From the NCBI GenBank assembly GCA_949126835.1, contig OX421497.1, forward strand, positions 17,976,409-18,040,408: 64,000 bases of DNA, read 5' to 3'. Shown one piece after another: positions 34,231 to 47,275 of this stretch (its first letter is position 1; each line of letters opens with the position of its first letter). A program made the translations under genes and the position numbers. The DNA is from Anisus vortex. Its lineage: Eukaryota > Mollusca > Gastropoda > Planorbidae. The notes below the pieces were generated by a model. The model searched no databases. It saw only the letters and a program-made list of their open reading frames with translations, and was not told the origin of the DNA.

Positions 34231-35690
34231 ATATAATGTTTTTCCAGTACTATGTTTATCTTTTTGCTATACCATATTTGAATGTTTACCTGAAGCCTAC
34301 TATATTTGATCTTTACCTGTTTGAAATGAAATATTTACCTGATTTGCGGCAGCGCATTTGGGTTGTCTTTCTTGGCTTTTTTAAAAATATATTTAATATG
34401 TTAGTTATCTTTAACAAAAAAAAAATACATCTGGAATTAAATATGATCTTTTATCTTTTTCTTTCACCACTATAAGTTATTTCTATAGATTTTTTCTTTA
34501 TTTCTTTCAACTTAACTTTATATTTATTTGTAATAGGGTCGTTACTGTATGACCGCCTGTAGGCTATATTTATAATAAACTTTATAGAACTATTGAAATA
34601 TTACTAGGCTTAATTTTCCCCTAATGTATTTCTATTATTTTACTGATCATGCATGGCGGAGTCTAAATTCTATAGTAATTGTATAAATCTATAGTACTGG
34701 TGAAACTGCATTTGAAGTGAAAGGTACAATAATTACGTTGTTTACAAATATTGTTACTTAATTTTGATGCTCTGTTATACACGTTAAATGGACCAATTCC
34801 AAAGAGTTAGTTGAAGCAACAGAAATAATAAATCAAAACGAAAGTAAATGTGAAATTAAATTCACCAACCATTTGCCAAATGATCCCACTAATTCACCAA
34901 CTTTCACCAATAATGATCCCACTAGTTCCCAAAGCCGCTGGGAAGTCTTTAAGTGATCTGTAGTTGCAGACGACTTCATCAGCAAGTCTAACGGATCAAG
35001 GGAAGAGAGTCAGACTTTGTGCATTTTGTGCACATGAATGGTGCATTCTCCCCCATGAAACTGTGTGGCCACCAACATCGTCTTTGTTGATATATACGTG
35101 TGTTTGTGCGTCTGTTTGCGTGTGATCATGTTCTGTGTGTGTGTGTGTGTTAACATGTGTTCACGTCTATGTGTGTGGAGGTGGCGGAGGGAGTGATTGT
35201 ACTCAGGGTGAAACTGTTGTGAAGATGTGCTTATGATAAACAAACACGAGCGATCTAGTCCAGAAGAAGAGTACGAAGTGATATTTGCCATTGTTTGATT
35301 CTACCATCTTGACTTGTTCACCATCTCCATACAGCAATAAGTTTAGCCAGAGACTATCGAAGTAGAAATAGTTTGAGTATGGTGTTGACTTATTTACTAC
35401 ATAGTAAATGTACACTGTGTGAAGTATAAATATTTATCAAGATAAAATAACATTTTATTTATCATTGTTTAGATTATTTTTTTTCTACGCACTTTAAACT
35501 AAATATCATAACATATATTTATATAACATTTCATAATATAATTTGTACAACTATAACATTTCTTAATAAAATGTTTACAACTATAGCATTTCATAATACA
35601 ATTTTACATGCTAGAATAAAATTGTAGAGTGAAAATAACGAAGCAATTTATTTCAATAATTTAATTTAAAAAGAAACGAAAAGGTTTTCT
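34231..35690. other. No gene seen
   Basis: AT-rich, with a GT run at about 35096-35180 and a triple ATAACATTTCATAATA-like motif at 35515-35600. Confidence 0.5.
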
Positions 35691-35988
35691 CATAGGCTAT
35701 AATATACATGGACCACTTGCTTTAGTATTTCTGCTATATGATGACTCGAAACACTGATTTTCGGAATTTCCGATTCGTTGTTTCCTTTGCACTTCCGTTT
35801 TATTGAATCGCTTCGATTTTCTCAATGAAAAATTAAAATTAAAATCAAAAGTTGTATAAAGCGGAAACATTTAAGAAACAACGAGGAGCGTAGAAGTAAT
35901 TTAAGACAGCCTTATTGGTTGCGCACGGAAAAAAAGTTGATATAAGCTCTAAAAATAGAGCAAGCTGTCCATCTTATTACAGTCTATG
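35691..35988 (-). mobile_element. MITE with ~34-bp terminal inverted repeats, copy 2
   Basis: Ends CATAGGCTATAATA...ATGGACCACTTGCT and the inverse AGCAAGCTGTCCAT...AGTCTATG. The inner string TCATATAGCAGAAATACTAA (read on the minus strand) matches copy 1. Flanks GTTTTCT and GTTTCCT agree at six of seven bases, consistent with a 7-base duplication. About 298 bases. Confidence 0.65.
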
Positions 35989-36350
35989 GTTTCCTTTTAC
36001 ATTCTAATTATATGTATTTGTGTTATGTTTATACTTTAGTCACTGACAAAAAAAAATATTAAAAAATAGAAAAAAGCTTAGTTACAAAACAGTACTAGAC
36101 AATACAACCCAACATATTAGATAGAACTATCCAGCACATAAAGGTCGTAGTTTTCTTTTATAACATAGTCTTGAATAAATAGAAGAACAATTGAAGATGT
36201 TGTAAAATAAAACACTGTGGTATATTTCTCTAGCTGTGACTGTGCATCACCCCCCCCCCCCCCCTGTGGTTAAAGACTGTGGGAAAGCAGTGAGTGTGTA
36301 ACTCATGTCTGGCGGTTGCTGTTTTGGAATAAGGAAATACAACAAATACT

Positions 36351-36533
36351 TTAAATCAAGCACAGATCTAGCACGACGCCATGCGCTGAAATGTTCTCTA
36401 CAGTGGGAGGTGTTATACTGTTCCACATTCGTCGTTTTGACAACTGAACTAAAATAGCTTCTATAACAGTTTTAAATGCCATCGTTATGGGGGGAATGTC
36501 CTCTAGTCGGGCTTTTCTTAATTTCAGGGACAT
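36351..36533 (-). other. Short open frame with a GNAT-like first helix, doubtful
   Basis: A 60-codon minus frame begins MSLKLRKARLEDIPPI, which resembles the first strand and helix of GNAT acetyltransferases (LR-A--EDIP-I). The rest shows no GNAT motif (no R/Q-x-x-G-x-G/A) and no donor site is visible. Chance or a decayed fragment is most likely. Confidence 0.15.
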
Positions 36534-36689
36534 GAATTATACAAATAGACAAGGAACAAGGGGAGTAACTTCTCGCTCTGGTTGAACCTGTTCTAATGTC
36601 GGTTGCACCACATCCGCGGCTAGACCACCCTGATATCATTGTTACAGCTGGAGTTCTCGACCTTTTTTCTACACCCTCTCACTTCTTCT

Positions 36690-36697
36690 CACTCTCC

Positions 36698-36733
<36 letters not shown>

Positions 36734-37056
36734 ATCTCTCTCTCTCTCTCTCTCAATCTTTCTTTTTCTCTACTTTCTACTCATGCCATGGTCTTATTGT
36801 ATTGTCTTGATGTTCTCTCACGTGACTATTAGATCACTAATCTATCTGTTTCTCTTTCTTTCTTTCTAATACATTAGTTCTTTAACTTTCTTCTTTTCTG
36901 AAATATTTGTTCTGACCTAATGCCCTCCCACTCTCTCTCTCACTCTCTCTCTCTCTCTCTCTAATGCTTAGTTCGTTTCTATCCTCAGCCTTGAACTGCC
37001 TCTTTTTTCAAAAAACTAATTTCGTTAACTGCATCCCTTCCTCTCTCTCTTATACG

Positions 37057-37122
<66 letters not shown>

Positions 37123-37215
37123 ATGCATACTTCGTTCCTATCCTCAGCCTTGAACTGCCTATTTTTTCAAAAAACTAATTTCGTTAACTGCATCCCTTCC
37201 TCTCTCTCTTATACG

Positions 37216-37280
<65 letters not shown>
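36690..37280. repeat. CT microsatellites with a ~160-bp tandem duplication
   Basis: (CT)n tracts at about 36704-36756, 36934-36962, 37060-37121 and 37218-37280. The block 36963-37121 (starting AATGCTTAGTTCGTTTC) is repeated at 37122-37280. Confidence 0.95.
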
Positions 37281-37283
<3 letters not shown>

Positions 37284-37342
37284 ATATGCTTTGTCTCTTT
37301 CATCCCCTCTGAAATGTTCTTCCATATTTCAATATGAATATT

Positions 37343-39546
37343 TCACACTCATTCACTCAGCTCTACCAAGGTATAGCCTGGATACGTGTATATATTTCAC
37401 ACTCATTCACTCAGCTCTACTAAGGTATAGCCTAGATACGTGTATATATTTCACACTCATTCACTCAGCTCTACTAAGGTATAGCCTAGATACGTGTATA
37501 TATTTCACACTCATTCACTCAGCTCTACTAAGGTATAGCCTAGATACGTGTATATATTTCACACTCATTCACTCAGCTCTACTAAGGTATAGCCTAGATA
37601 CGTGTATATATTTCACACTCATTCACTCAGCTCTACTAAGGTATAGCCTAGATACGTGTATATATTTCACACTCATTCACTCAGCTCTACTAAGGTATAG
37701 CCTAGATACGTGTATATATTTCACACTCATTCACTCAGCTCTACTAAGGTATAGCCTAGATACGTGTATATATTTCACACTCATTCACTCAGCTCTACTA
37801 AGGTATAGCCTAGATACGTGTATATATTTCACACTCATTCACTCAGCTCTACTAAGGTATAGCCTAGATACGTGTATATATTTTACACTCATTCACTCAG
37901 CTCTACTAAGGTATAGCCTAGATACGTGTATATATTTCACACTCATTCACTCAGCTCTACTAAGGTATAGCCTAGATACGTGTATATATTTCACACTCAT
38001 TCACTCAGCTCTACTAAGGTGTAGCCTAGATACGTGTATATATTTCACACTCATTCACTCAGCTCTACTAAGGTGTAGCCTAGATACGTGTATATATTTC
38101 ACACTCATTCACTCAGCTCTACTAAGGTGTAGCCTAGATACGTGTATATATTTCACACTCATTCACTCAGCTCTACTAAGGTGTAGCCTAGATACGTGTA
38201 TATATTTCACACTCATTCACTCAGCTCTACTAAGGTGTAGCCTAGATACGTGTATATATTTCACACTCATTCACTCAGCTCTACTAAGGTATAGCCTAGA
38301 TACGTGTATATATTTCACACTCATTCACTCAGCTCTACTAAGGTATAGCCTAGATACGTGTATATATTTCACACTCATTCACTCAGCTCTACTAAGGTAT
38401 AGCCTAGATACGTGTATATATTTCACACTCATTCACTCAGCTCTACTAAGGTATAGCCTAGATACGTGTATATATTTCACACTCATTCACTCAGCTCTAC
38501 TAAGGTATAGCCTAGATACGTGTATATATTTCACACTCATTCACTCAGCTCTACTAAGGTATAGCCTAGATACGTGTATATATTTCACACTCATTCACTC
38601 AGCTCTACTAAGGTGTAGCCTAGATACGTGTATATATTTCACACTCATTCACTCAGCTCTACTAAGGTGTAGCCTAGATACGTGTATATATTTCACACTC
38701 ATTCACTCAGCTCTACTAAGGTATAGCCTAGATACGTGTATATATTTCACACTCATTCACTCAGCTCTACTAAGGTATAGCCTAGATACGTGTATATATT
38801 TCACACTCATTCACTCAGCTCTACTAAGGTGTAGCCTAGATACGTGTATATATTTCACACTCATTCACTCAGCTCTACTAAGGTATAGCCTAGATACGTG
38901 TATATATTTCACACTCATTCACTCAGCTCTACTAAGGTATAGCCTAGATACGTGTATATATTTCACACTCATTCACTCAGCTCTACTAAGGTATAGCCTA
39001 GATACGTGTATATATTTCACACTCATTCACTCAGCTCTACTAAGGTGTAGCCTAGATACGTGTATATATTTCACACTCATTCACTCAGCTCTACTAAGGT
39101 ATAGCCTAGATACGTGTATATATTTCACACTCATTCACTCAGCTCTACTAAGGTATAGCCTATACGTGTATATATTTCACACTCATTCACTCAGCTCTAC
39201 TAAGGTATAGCCTAGATACGTGTATATATTTCACACTCATTCACTCAGCTCTACTAAGGTATAGCCTAGATACGTGTATATATTTCACACTCATTCACTC
39301 AGCTCTACTAAGGTGTAGCCTAGATACGTGTATATATTTCACACTCATTCACTCAGCTCTACTAAGGTATAGCCTAGATACGTGTATATATTTCACACTC
39401 ATTCACTCAGCTCTACTAAGGTATAGCCTATACGTGTATATATTTCACACTCATTCACTCAGCTCTACTAAGGTATAGCCTAGATACGTGTATATATTTC
39501 ACACTCATTCACTCAGCTCTACTAAGGTATAGCCTAGATACGTGTA
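37343..39546. repeat. 54-bp minisatellite array, about 41 copies, carrying a 748-codon open frame
   Basis: Unit TATTTCACACTCATTCACTC, AGCTCTACTAAGGTATAGCC, TAGATACGTGTATA. Units differ mainly at GGTATAG / GGTGTAG. Two units lack the GA of TAGATACG. 54 is divisible by three, so a plus frame starting in the CT tract at 36964 runs to 39210, repeating CIYFTLIHSALLRYSLDT. Nothing supports it as a gene: no promoter, no non-repeat coding sequence, and synonymous and other sites are equally conserved. Confidence 0.95.
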
Positions 39547-39779
39547 AGAGTGAAAATGAATAAATTGTAAGAGAGCAAGAAAAGAACAATGTCTAAAGGT
39601 ACATAACTCTAGATGTTTATATTAGCTTTTTAAATGCTTCAGTCTGTTTCCTTCAATCAACTTATTCCTTGACTCCAGTTATTGTCTTTTATTTAATGTT
39701 CTCATAATTTACTGTAACTTCTTATACTATTCAATATATAGAGTTTCCATTTTTTAAGGGGAGGAGGGTGGAGCTGGAC

Positions 39780-40035
39780 CAGAACTTCGATGTAGGTGCA
39801 GTATCCTGTGTACGTAACAGCTTATTTGATTGGTCACATCCTACTTCTGGAATACCAGGACCTATATATACACGCCCTGACTTCCGACAAGTTCAAATTT
39901 CTTGAGTTCGTTATAGATACCTCCGGACTGCATCGGCGCCCTACCTCCGGACCGTAGCGGCGTCCCACACCTCCACATTTAAGACGTATTTATTCAAACA
40001 TAGAGGCCGTCTACCAAAACACGAGTGACACCCTT
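39780..40035 (+). promoter_or_regulatory. Possible TATA promoter or solo LTR-like segment
   Basis: GATTGG (inverted CCAAT) near 39829 precedes CCTATATATACACG near 39862 at usual promoter spacing. It is followed by a GC-richer stretch with two copies of ACCTCCGGAC-GCA/TAGCGGCG. No convincing gene follows: the 122-codon frame at 40038-40406 starts with GTG and has no recognisable domain. Confidence 0.25.
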
Positions 40036-40519
40036 GCGTGGTGGAGTTATTGGTTGTCTCCCATGTCGGTAATTGTTATTGTACGGATATAAGAGCCACA
40101 GCTAGTCAGCCACGTCACAAATGCCAAGACTCACGGAGCAGGAACAGATTTCTTCTCTGCCTTCTATTTATTCAACACTCAATGAGTCTCTCCGTAGACA
40201 TGATGGCCAGGTTTTTGCTTACATTGGAGAATGATTCAAGGTTGTTGAGAAAACATTCTTCCTCTCAATATGACATGATAGCAAGATTTCACTTCATTAG
40301 ATGTGTATCTTATTATCTATCTGCTTATCATTCTAGTTTTATTCTATCTTCGCCATTTAATAGATCTGGTTACAATGTTTTTCAAAACTCAAAGGATAAA
40401 AATTGAAGCGATAAATTAAAAAAGGAATAATAGACTAGATCTGGTTGGTACAATATTTTACTATCACAAGGTGTCTAGACCTGTATGAAGTGGGTGTTAC
40501 ACACCACATTTAGTGCTAG

Positions 40520-40980
40520 TTGCTTTACATGTATCCCCACCATATCTAATGGTAGCTGCCTTACATGTAGGCTATTATCACCACACCTAGTGCTAAACGT
40601 CTTACATGTAGGCTATTATCACCACACCTAGTGCTAAACGTCTTACATGTAGGCTATTATCACCACACCTAGTGCTAAACGTCTTACATGTAGGCTATTA
40701 TCACCACACCAAGTGCTAAACGTCTTACATGTAGGCTATTATCACCACACCTAGTGCTAATTGTCTTACATGTAGGCTATTATCACCACACCTAGTGCTA
40801 AACGTCTTACATGTAGGCTATTATCACCACACCTAGTGCTAATTGTCTTACATGTAGGCTATTATCACCACACCTAGTGCTAAACGTCTTACATGTAGGC
40901 TATTATCACCACACCTAGTGCTAATTGTCTTACATGTAGGCTATTATCACCACACCTATTGCTAAACGTCTTACATGTAT
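40520..40980. repeat. 41-bp minisatellite, about 11 copies
   Basis: TTACATGTAGGCTATTATCA, CCACACCTAGTGCTAAACGTC with an AATTGTC alternative in alternating units. Confidence 0.95.
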
Positions 40981-41174
40981 CAGCACCGGTGCTCGGTAAA
41001 AATTGCAAACATATAATATCTACAATAAGCACCCTACTTAGTGTAAAAGTCAAGATTCTCTCTTACCCCGTTAAATGTTATAGATCAATGGTTCTCACTG
41101 TCAGAGTCATGGTGCCTTTGGAGCTGAGGCGTTTGTACAGGGACATCACGAACTATTACACGTGGTTTTTATAA

Positions 41175-41905
41175 AATACAAGCTACATTGTCCGGCGTTT
41201 CCCGGGTGAAAAAAAAACAGGACTGTATAAGGTGGAGATAAAAATTTATAAACTGCACTTAAAAGAAAGCTATAAATCTTATATTTAAATTATTATTTTT
41301 TTACTGAATACTTTTAGGCAGTGCTTTTTTGTAAAAAAAAAATAGGTGCCGGTACTCAGTGATGGATTGTTTAACTTTTAAAGCAGTTTCGCATTTTATA
41401 TTTTAATTCTTATTGCGCGCAATTTAAAAAAAAATTTTTTTTGACAAATTAATAATATAATAAACGTTAAAATACAAGAAAAGTAATAATTTCTTCCCCA
41501 CATTGAAAAAGGTGCCGGTACGCCGTACCGGTGCGTAACGTCACAAAAAGCACTGCTTGTAGGAAAGTAAATAAATAGTGTAATCGGGTAAAAAAAATAG
41601 GCACGTATTTTTATTTAACAAAATCTAAATTGCCTGTAGATTTACAATGACTTTTGTTTTAAAAAGCTTGAAAAAAAAAATTGTCGACACAAAAAAAAAG
41701 TCTAGTCTAACGGGAGAATCAAACCAGGGTCGCCGTATAGCAGTTCGCTACGTTACCACTGTACTATCGAAGACAAATGTACCATGTGCAAAATTATTAG
41801 ACATTATATAGGGCTAGGCCTAAATAGGTCAGTGACACAAACTCACGTGATTTCAAATTAACCAATGGGGAATCGTATGGGGACAAAAGTCTCATTTTAT
41901 ATAGA
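41175..41905. mobile_element. Composite repeat with a tRNA-like segment, copy B
   Basis: Begins ATACAAGCTACATTGTCCGG and ends near TTTATATAGAGA. It matches copy A at the head, around the GAAGACAAATGTA segment, and at the tail (GATGGGGATCG in A, AATGGGGAATCG in B). The tRNA-like part (complement of AATCAAACCAGGGTCG...) is more decayed. A 237-base MITE is inserted inside it. Confidence 0.55.
41319..41555. mobile_element. hAT-type MITE nested in composite repeat B
   Basis: Ends CAGTGCTTTTT and AAAAAGCACTG are terminal inverted repeats. Subterminal GGTGCCGGTAC recurs at both sides. The flanks CTTTTAGG (41311-41318) and CTTGTAGG (41556-41563) form an 8-base duplication with one mismatch. Copy A of the host repeat keeps the empty site (CTTTTTAGG, 32996-33004). 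TIR form and 8-base duplication fit the hAT superfamily. No transposase. Confidence 0.8.
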
Positions 41906-42558
41906 GATATTTTCTTCCGATTGAGGTTCAATGTGGTCAAATGTGACATTTTGTCCTAGGACTTAGTGAAGAACGCTGTGGGAAAATCTTACATCAAAAA
42001 CTGCGCCGCGAGTGGTAGAAAAGTTGAAAACCGCTACACTAAACAATCTGATAACATTAACCTGGCATTGAACACTCACAGACCCATACACACAAATACA
42101 CACACACTTACATATACTCTCACACACCCACAAATACACGATTAAAACGCACTATAATTATATCATTTGCAAAAGTTCTTGATGCCCTGCCAGCAAAGTT
42201 TCTTCAGCCCTTGTTTGAAGCCTAGCTATGTAATGAAGAGAAAACACCACGTAACTGAGTAGTCTCGCGTTTATGTATCTTCTAGCCAGTTGGTAATCCA
42301 GCTATTCTGTGAAGACCAAATTGAACATTAAACCGTGGCCTGGCTTAAATTAAAGCACGTTTGGCTTACTTTTCCCTGAGTCTACTTTTGCTAGCCAGGA
42401 GTGTTTGATGATGTTTCATTGTACAGGTTACCTGCAGAGTACACTTTACTCCAGTCGAAGATGAATAGAAGGTTGTCTGGACACGGAGACACACACACAC
42501 TTCATTTATTAAACGTTTTCACGTGTTTTATTTATATTTATTTTTACTTGGTTGTACA

Positions 42559-43945
42559 GATGGATAGATGGATAGATGGATAGATGGATAGATGGATAGA
42601 TGGATAGATGGATAGATGGATAGATGGATAGATGGATAGATGGATAGATGGATAGATGGATAGATGGATAGATGGATAGATGGATAGATGGATAGATGGA
42701 TAGATGGATAGATGGATAGATGGATAGATGGATAGATGGATAGATGGATAGATGGATAGATGGATAGATGGATAGATGGATAGATGGATAGATGGATAGA
42801 TGGATAGATGGATAGATGGATAGATGGATAGATGGATAGATGGATAGATGGATAGATGGATAGATGGATAGATGGATTAATGGATTAATGGATAGATGGA
42901 TAGATGGATAGATGGATAGATGGATAGATGGATAGATGGATAGATAGATGATTAGATGGATAGATAGATTATTAGATGAATAGATGGATGGATAGATAGA
43001 TAGATGGATAGATGGATAGATGGATAGATGGATAGATGGATAGATGGATAGATGGATAGATGGATAGATGGATAGATGGATAGATGGATAGATGGATAGA
43101 TGGATAGATGGATAGATGGATAGATGGATAGATGGATAGATGGATAGATGGATAGATGGATAGATGGATAGATGGATAGATGGATAGATGGATAGATGGA
43201 TAGATGGATAGATGGATAGATGGATAGATGGATAGATGGATAGATGGATAGATGGATAGATGGATAGATGGATAGATGGATAGATGGATAGATGGATAGA
43301 TGGATAGATGGATAGATGGATAGATGGATAGATGGATAGATGGATAGATGGATAGATGGATAGATGGATAGATGGATAGATGGATAGATGGATAGATGGA
43401 TAGATGGATAGATGGATAGATGGATAGATGGATAGATGGATAGATGGATAGATGGATAGATGGATAGATGGATAGATGGATAGATGGATAGATGGATAGA
43501 TGGATAGATGGATAGATGGATAGATGGATAGATGGATAGATGGATAGATGGATAGATGGATAGATGGATAGATGGATAGATGGATAGATGGATAGATGGA
43601 TAGATGGATAGATGGATAGATGGATAGATGGATAGATGGATAGATGGATAGATGGATAGATGGATAGATGGATAGATGGATAGATGGATAGATGGATAGA
43701 TGGATAGATGGATAGATGGATAGATGGATAGATGGATAGATGGATAGATGGATAGATGGATAGATGGATAGTTGGATAGATGGATAGATGGATAGATGGA
43801 TAGATGGATAGATGGATAGATGGATAGATGGATAGATGGATAGATGGATAGATGGATAGATGGATAGATGTGTAGATGGATAGATGGATAGATGGATAGA
43901 TAGATGATTAGATGAATAGATGGATAGATTGATAGATTATTGATA
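42559..43945. repeat. GATGGATA octanucleotide array
   Basis: About 170 units of GATGGATA over 1.4 kb, with interruptions at 42874-42895 and 42945-42995. The 347-codon minus frame (SIYPSIHL repeated) is an artefact. Confidence 0.97.
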
Positions 43946-44169
43946 GATAGGCAGGTAGGAATTATGTACGGAGTGAAAGAGATACATGTAGACAAACAGA
44001 CAGATAAATAAACAAAATGGAAAGTAAGAGATTTGAGAATGAGTTCCGTTAAAATATTTTTATTTCATATTAGTTTTTGTTTTGTTTTTACGGTAATGTA
44101 CTAGTTCGCCTTTTATTCTCAATGTGGTCACTTTGACACAAGTAGATATAGATATAGATAGATAGATAT

Positions 44170-44380
44170 ACAGCGATATTTGGTTGATAATTGCATTGTT
44201 TTTTTATGTATAGATGATATTTGGTTGATAATAGCATTGTTTTTTTATGTATACATAGATATTTGGTTGATAATTGCATTATTTTTTATGTATAGATGAT
44301 ATTTGGTTGATAATAGCATTGTTTTATTTATGTATAGATAGATATTTGGTTGATAATTCCATTGTTTTATTTATGTGTCA
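44170..44380. repeat. ~40-50-bp minisatellite
   Basis: GATATTTGGTTGATAATTGC plus ATTGTTTTTTTATGTATA, five irregular copies. Confidence 0.88.
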
Positions 44381-47275
44381 CATTCTTTGTAAAGAACAAA
44401 ATTAAGGTTTAATGTTAAAAGTTAACAAAACTATTTTTTCTTTCCTGGTTAGAGAAAATAACTTGAGTCAAATGGTAAGGTAATGGGTCTAAGTGATCCA
44501 GTTGTAACCGCCCTCCTACTCATCTTATTTGAACAATTTTATAAATCCCGTAAGGTTAGCAATAGTTAGCATGCTGCGATCAAATGGGCCAGCGACTTTG
44601 TAAAACTACATCTCGCGGCGCACTCACTCTCGCCGTCGACGTGGCTAATCTCCCCTTGTAATCATACTCAGATGCTTGTTTCCCCTTTACTGCCTATTTC
44701 ATGGTTTAAATAGACTGAACGGGTGAGTGCGTGAGTACGCTGTCATGGCCCCTACCGCCCTACCTTTCTGGTACAATAGAATTCGTGTAGGAAACACTTT
44801 CATCAAAAGACTTGAACTAAATGTGTTACATGTTATTTGTATTTTCTTAATGACTCTTGAAAATATATCCAGGATTTACAGTTCATTTTAACTCAATTTT
44901 AGTTTATCGTGAGATAGATGTGTTTTTGTTGTTGTTCAACATTATGCAATTTGCTGGTTTAACCATTTTTGAAACACGAAAATTGCAAATAGAATGTTTC
45001 TACAAGACATTATGTTAGTGTTATGTATATATGTAATTGTATGTGTGTGTGTAAATGTTAGTGATAATGTGATAGTGGGTGCGATAGTGTGTGAATAAAC
45101 ATTTTAATTGTTACATAAGAATGTAGGGACTATGTTTTTATGGCTTGCATAAAAGTGTATGAATGTGATTGTGTTAGAGAGAAATTCAATGTGTTATTTA
45201 TGTGTATGTGTAGCGGTGTATGAAAGTAAGTCCATGTGTGTGTGTTTGTATGTGTGAGTGTATGTGAGTAAAAAAAAATTTTCAATTATATACGAATTAG
45301 AAAAAAAAAAAAGAAAAATTTCTTGGCTGCAGTCTACAATGTTTACTATAGTTGCTATTGGTGATATATTAATAGAAACACACATAAAATGAATTTACGT
45401 AAGATCTGCACACTGTACCTTGACACCACTGCCAGCGCCCCTCCATTGATGCACCTTGTTCTCGACACCCAATGGCAGCGCCCGATGTCTAAAAAAAGAA
45501 ATAAAACTAAATTGAAATTTCAAATCCCAAATTGTAAAAAGTGCCAAATTTTCTTTCTCTCTAAAACTGAATCAGTTTATAAAAATAGTTCCTTTGTTTT
45601 CCTTTCATTTCGTATTTAATTTTTGAAAAGACAATAATAAGTGTGTGAATTATTGAAGGTCTAAATGTACATATGTTTATCATGTACGTTACTTTGATAT
45701 GTGTAACACTTGATCTAATAGACTCTATGTAGTCTCATCATATTGCCATTACTTTTTGCCCTCCTGTGGATAACTCTCGCTCATCATTGAACTAGTTGCC
45801 TCCCCTACAGAGCTGTTGCTATGAACAAGCTATTAAAATCTCTACCCGCTTACCTCCCCTGATCTTCAGTTGGCTTTCACAGACATTTGACTTTTCTCCC
45901 ACTTACGTTATTCACTTCACGTTTAATGCTATTTATAATCATGTAATGGAAGGTTATTGACCATTGATACAATTTAAATAAACACCTTTATGTATCTACT
46001 TTGGTTGCTGTCTTAAAGTTCTATACTACAAATATATCTAAAGTAGGTTTGTATCTTTTTTTTTCGTATGTGTGATGTCCTTAGTTAACCCATGTTTGAA
46101 TACAAGAAAACTGGGGTTACATTTTAAGTGATCATTTGAAGAATCAACTATGTGACATAGTTCATTTATATCCCTTAAGTAAAGTATTAGGTAATTTGCA
46201 ATGAACTTTTACTTGTGTCAAAGACTTATTCTAAACTTAAATGTTATGCATTGGTGAATTTTAGGGCTCACGCCTCTAACCAGCTTTTTAAGTCATTGGA
46301 AACTAACGTTATATTGTATGGAAATTAATGTTATATTTTATCCTTCTCTACGCGCGATTTGCTCCGTTCTGACACAACCATATAAAGTCATTACGTAATA
46401 AACTCTGGCGTGTTTAGATCATACGGGAAAGAGCACAAACTTACAATTATATAACTTACATTACAACCCTCCTACACTCCTACCCTATACATCTAGCAAA
46501 AGCGAACACAGCCCCCACTCCCTTTTACCGAGCTACGTGAGTTTTCTTGACCGATTGCCTGGGGACGGATTAAATAGGTAATTTTCCCTAATGCCCAGCA
46601 ACTAGCCATGTATCATAGGCGAAAGTGTGAAACCGTTTTATGGTGGGTGTTTGTTGTATAATACTTAGAAAGTCAGACTTGGGCCGTGGATCTAACAAAA
46701 GCACAGTTAAAAAGGCAAACACACAATAACCACTTGTTTTATATACAAGTGGTTGTAGGATTAGTTAGGCCTACAGTCTTGTCTACTAAGAAGTAAACGG
46801 CACTATAAAGCGTAGTCTCGGTAGAACAGTGGACCACTGCGTCAATTAATTACATGAAGAAACCGCCTTTATCTCATGGAATAATAATAATAAAATGGTT
46901 ATTTGCAAGTGTCCCTAATACTTTACTTAAGGGACCCCATATAACTTCAACGGAGGCCACCTCTTTTCAAGCCATGAACTTCATTTAGTAGACTAGAATG
47001 TAATGATATCACCAGTTTCAATAAAAACAGTAGATGCTATAAGTTTGCCGATTTTACTGTTGGCAATTTTACCGCTTTGCGAGTTTGCCGAATTTACCTT
47101 TTGCCAAAATTACCTTGCCGTAATTACCTTGCCTGAATATACCCTTGCCAAATTTACTGAGCATCGCTGAGACCACTAGTGGAGAAATTAAGAATACAAT
47201 AAGATGTTTTACGAATGCAATTCATTTATTTTGTAGAAGAAAACTGAGAACGAAGGTAACAACCGATAAGCAGTC
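44381..47275. other. No gene seen
   Basis: AT-rich with a GC-richer patch at 44495-44780 and another at 46260-46620. GT runs at 45035-45100 and 45185-45270. A TTTGCC-TTTTACC-type degenerate repeat lies at 47045-47155. No coding sequence recognised. Confidence 0.45.

Noticed and set aside
42952..43995. 347-codon minus frame of SIYPSIHL repeats
   Set aside because: Direct product of the GATGGATA array; identical octamers, no codon-level constraint.
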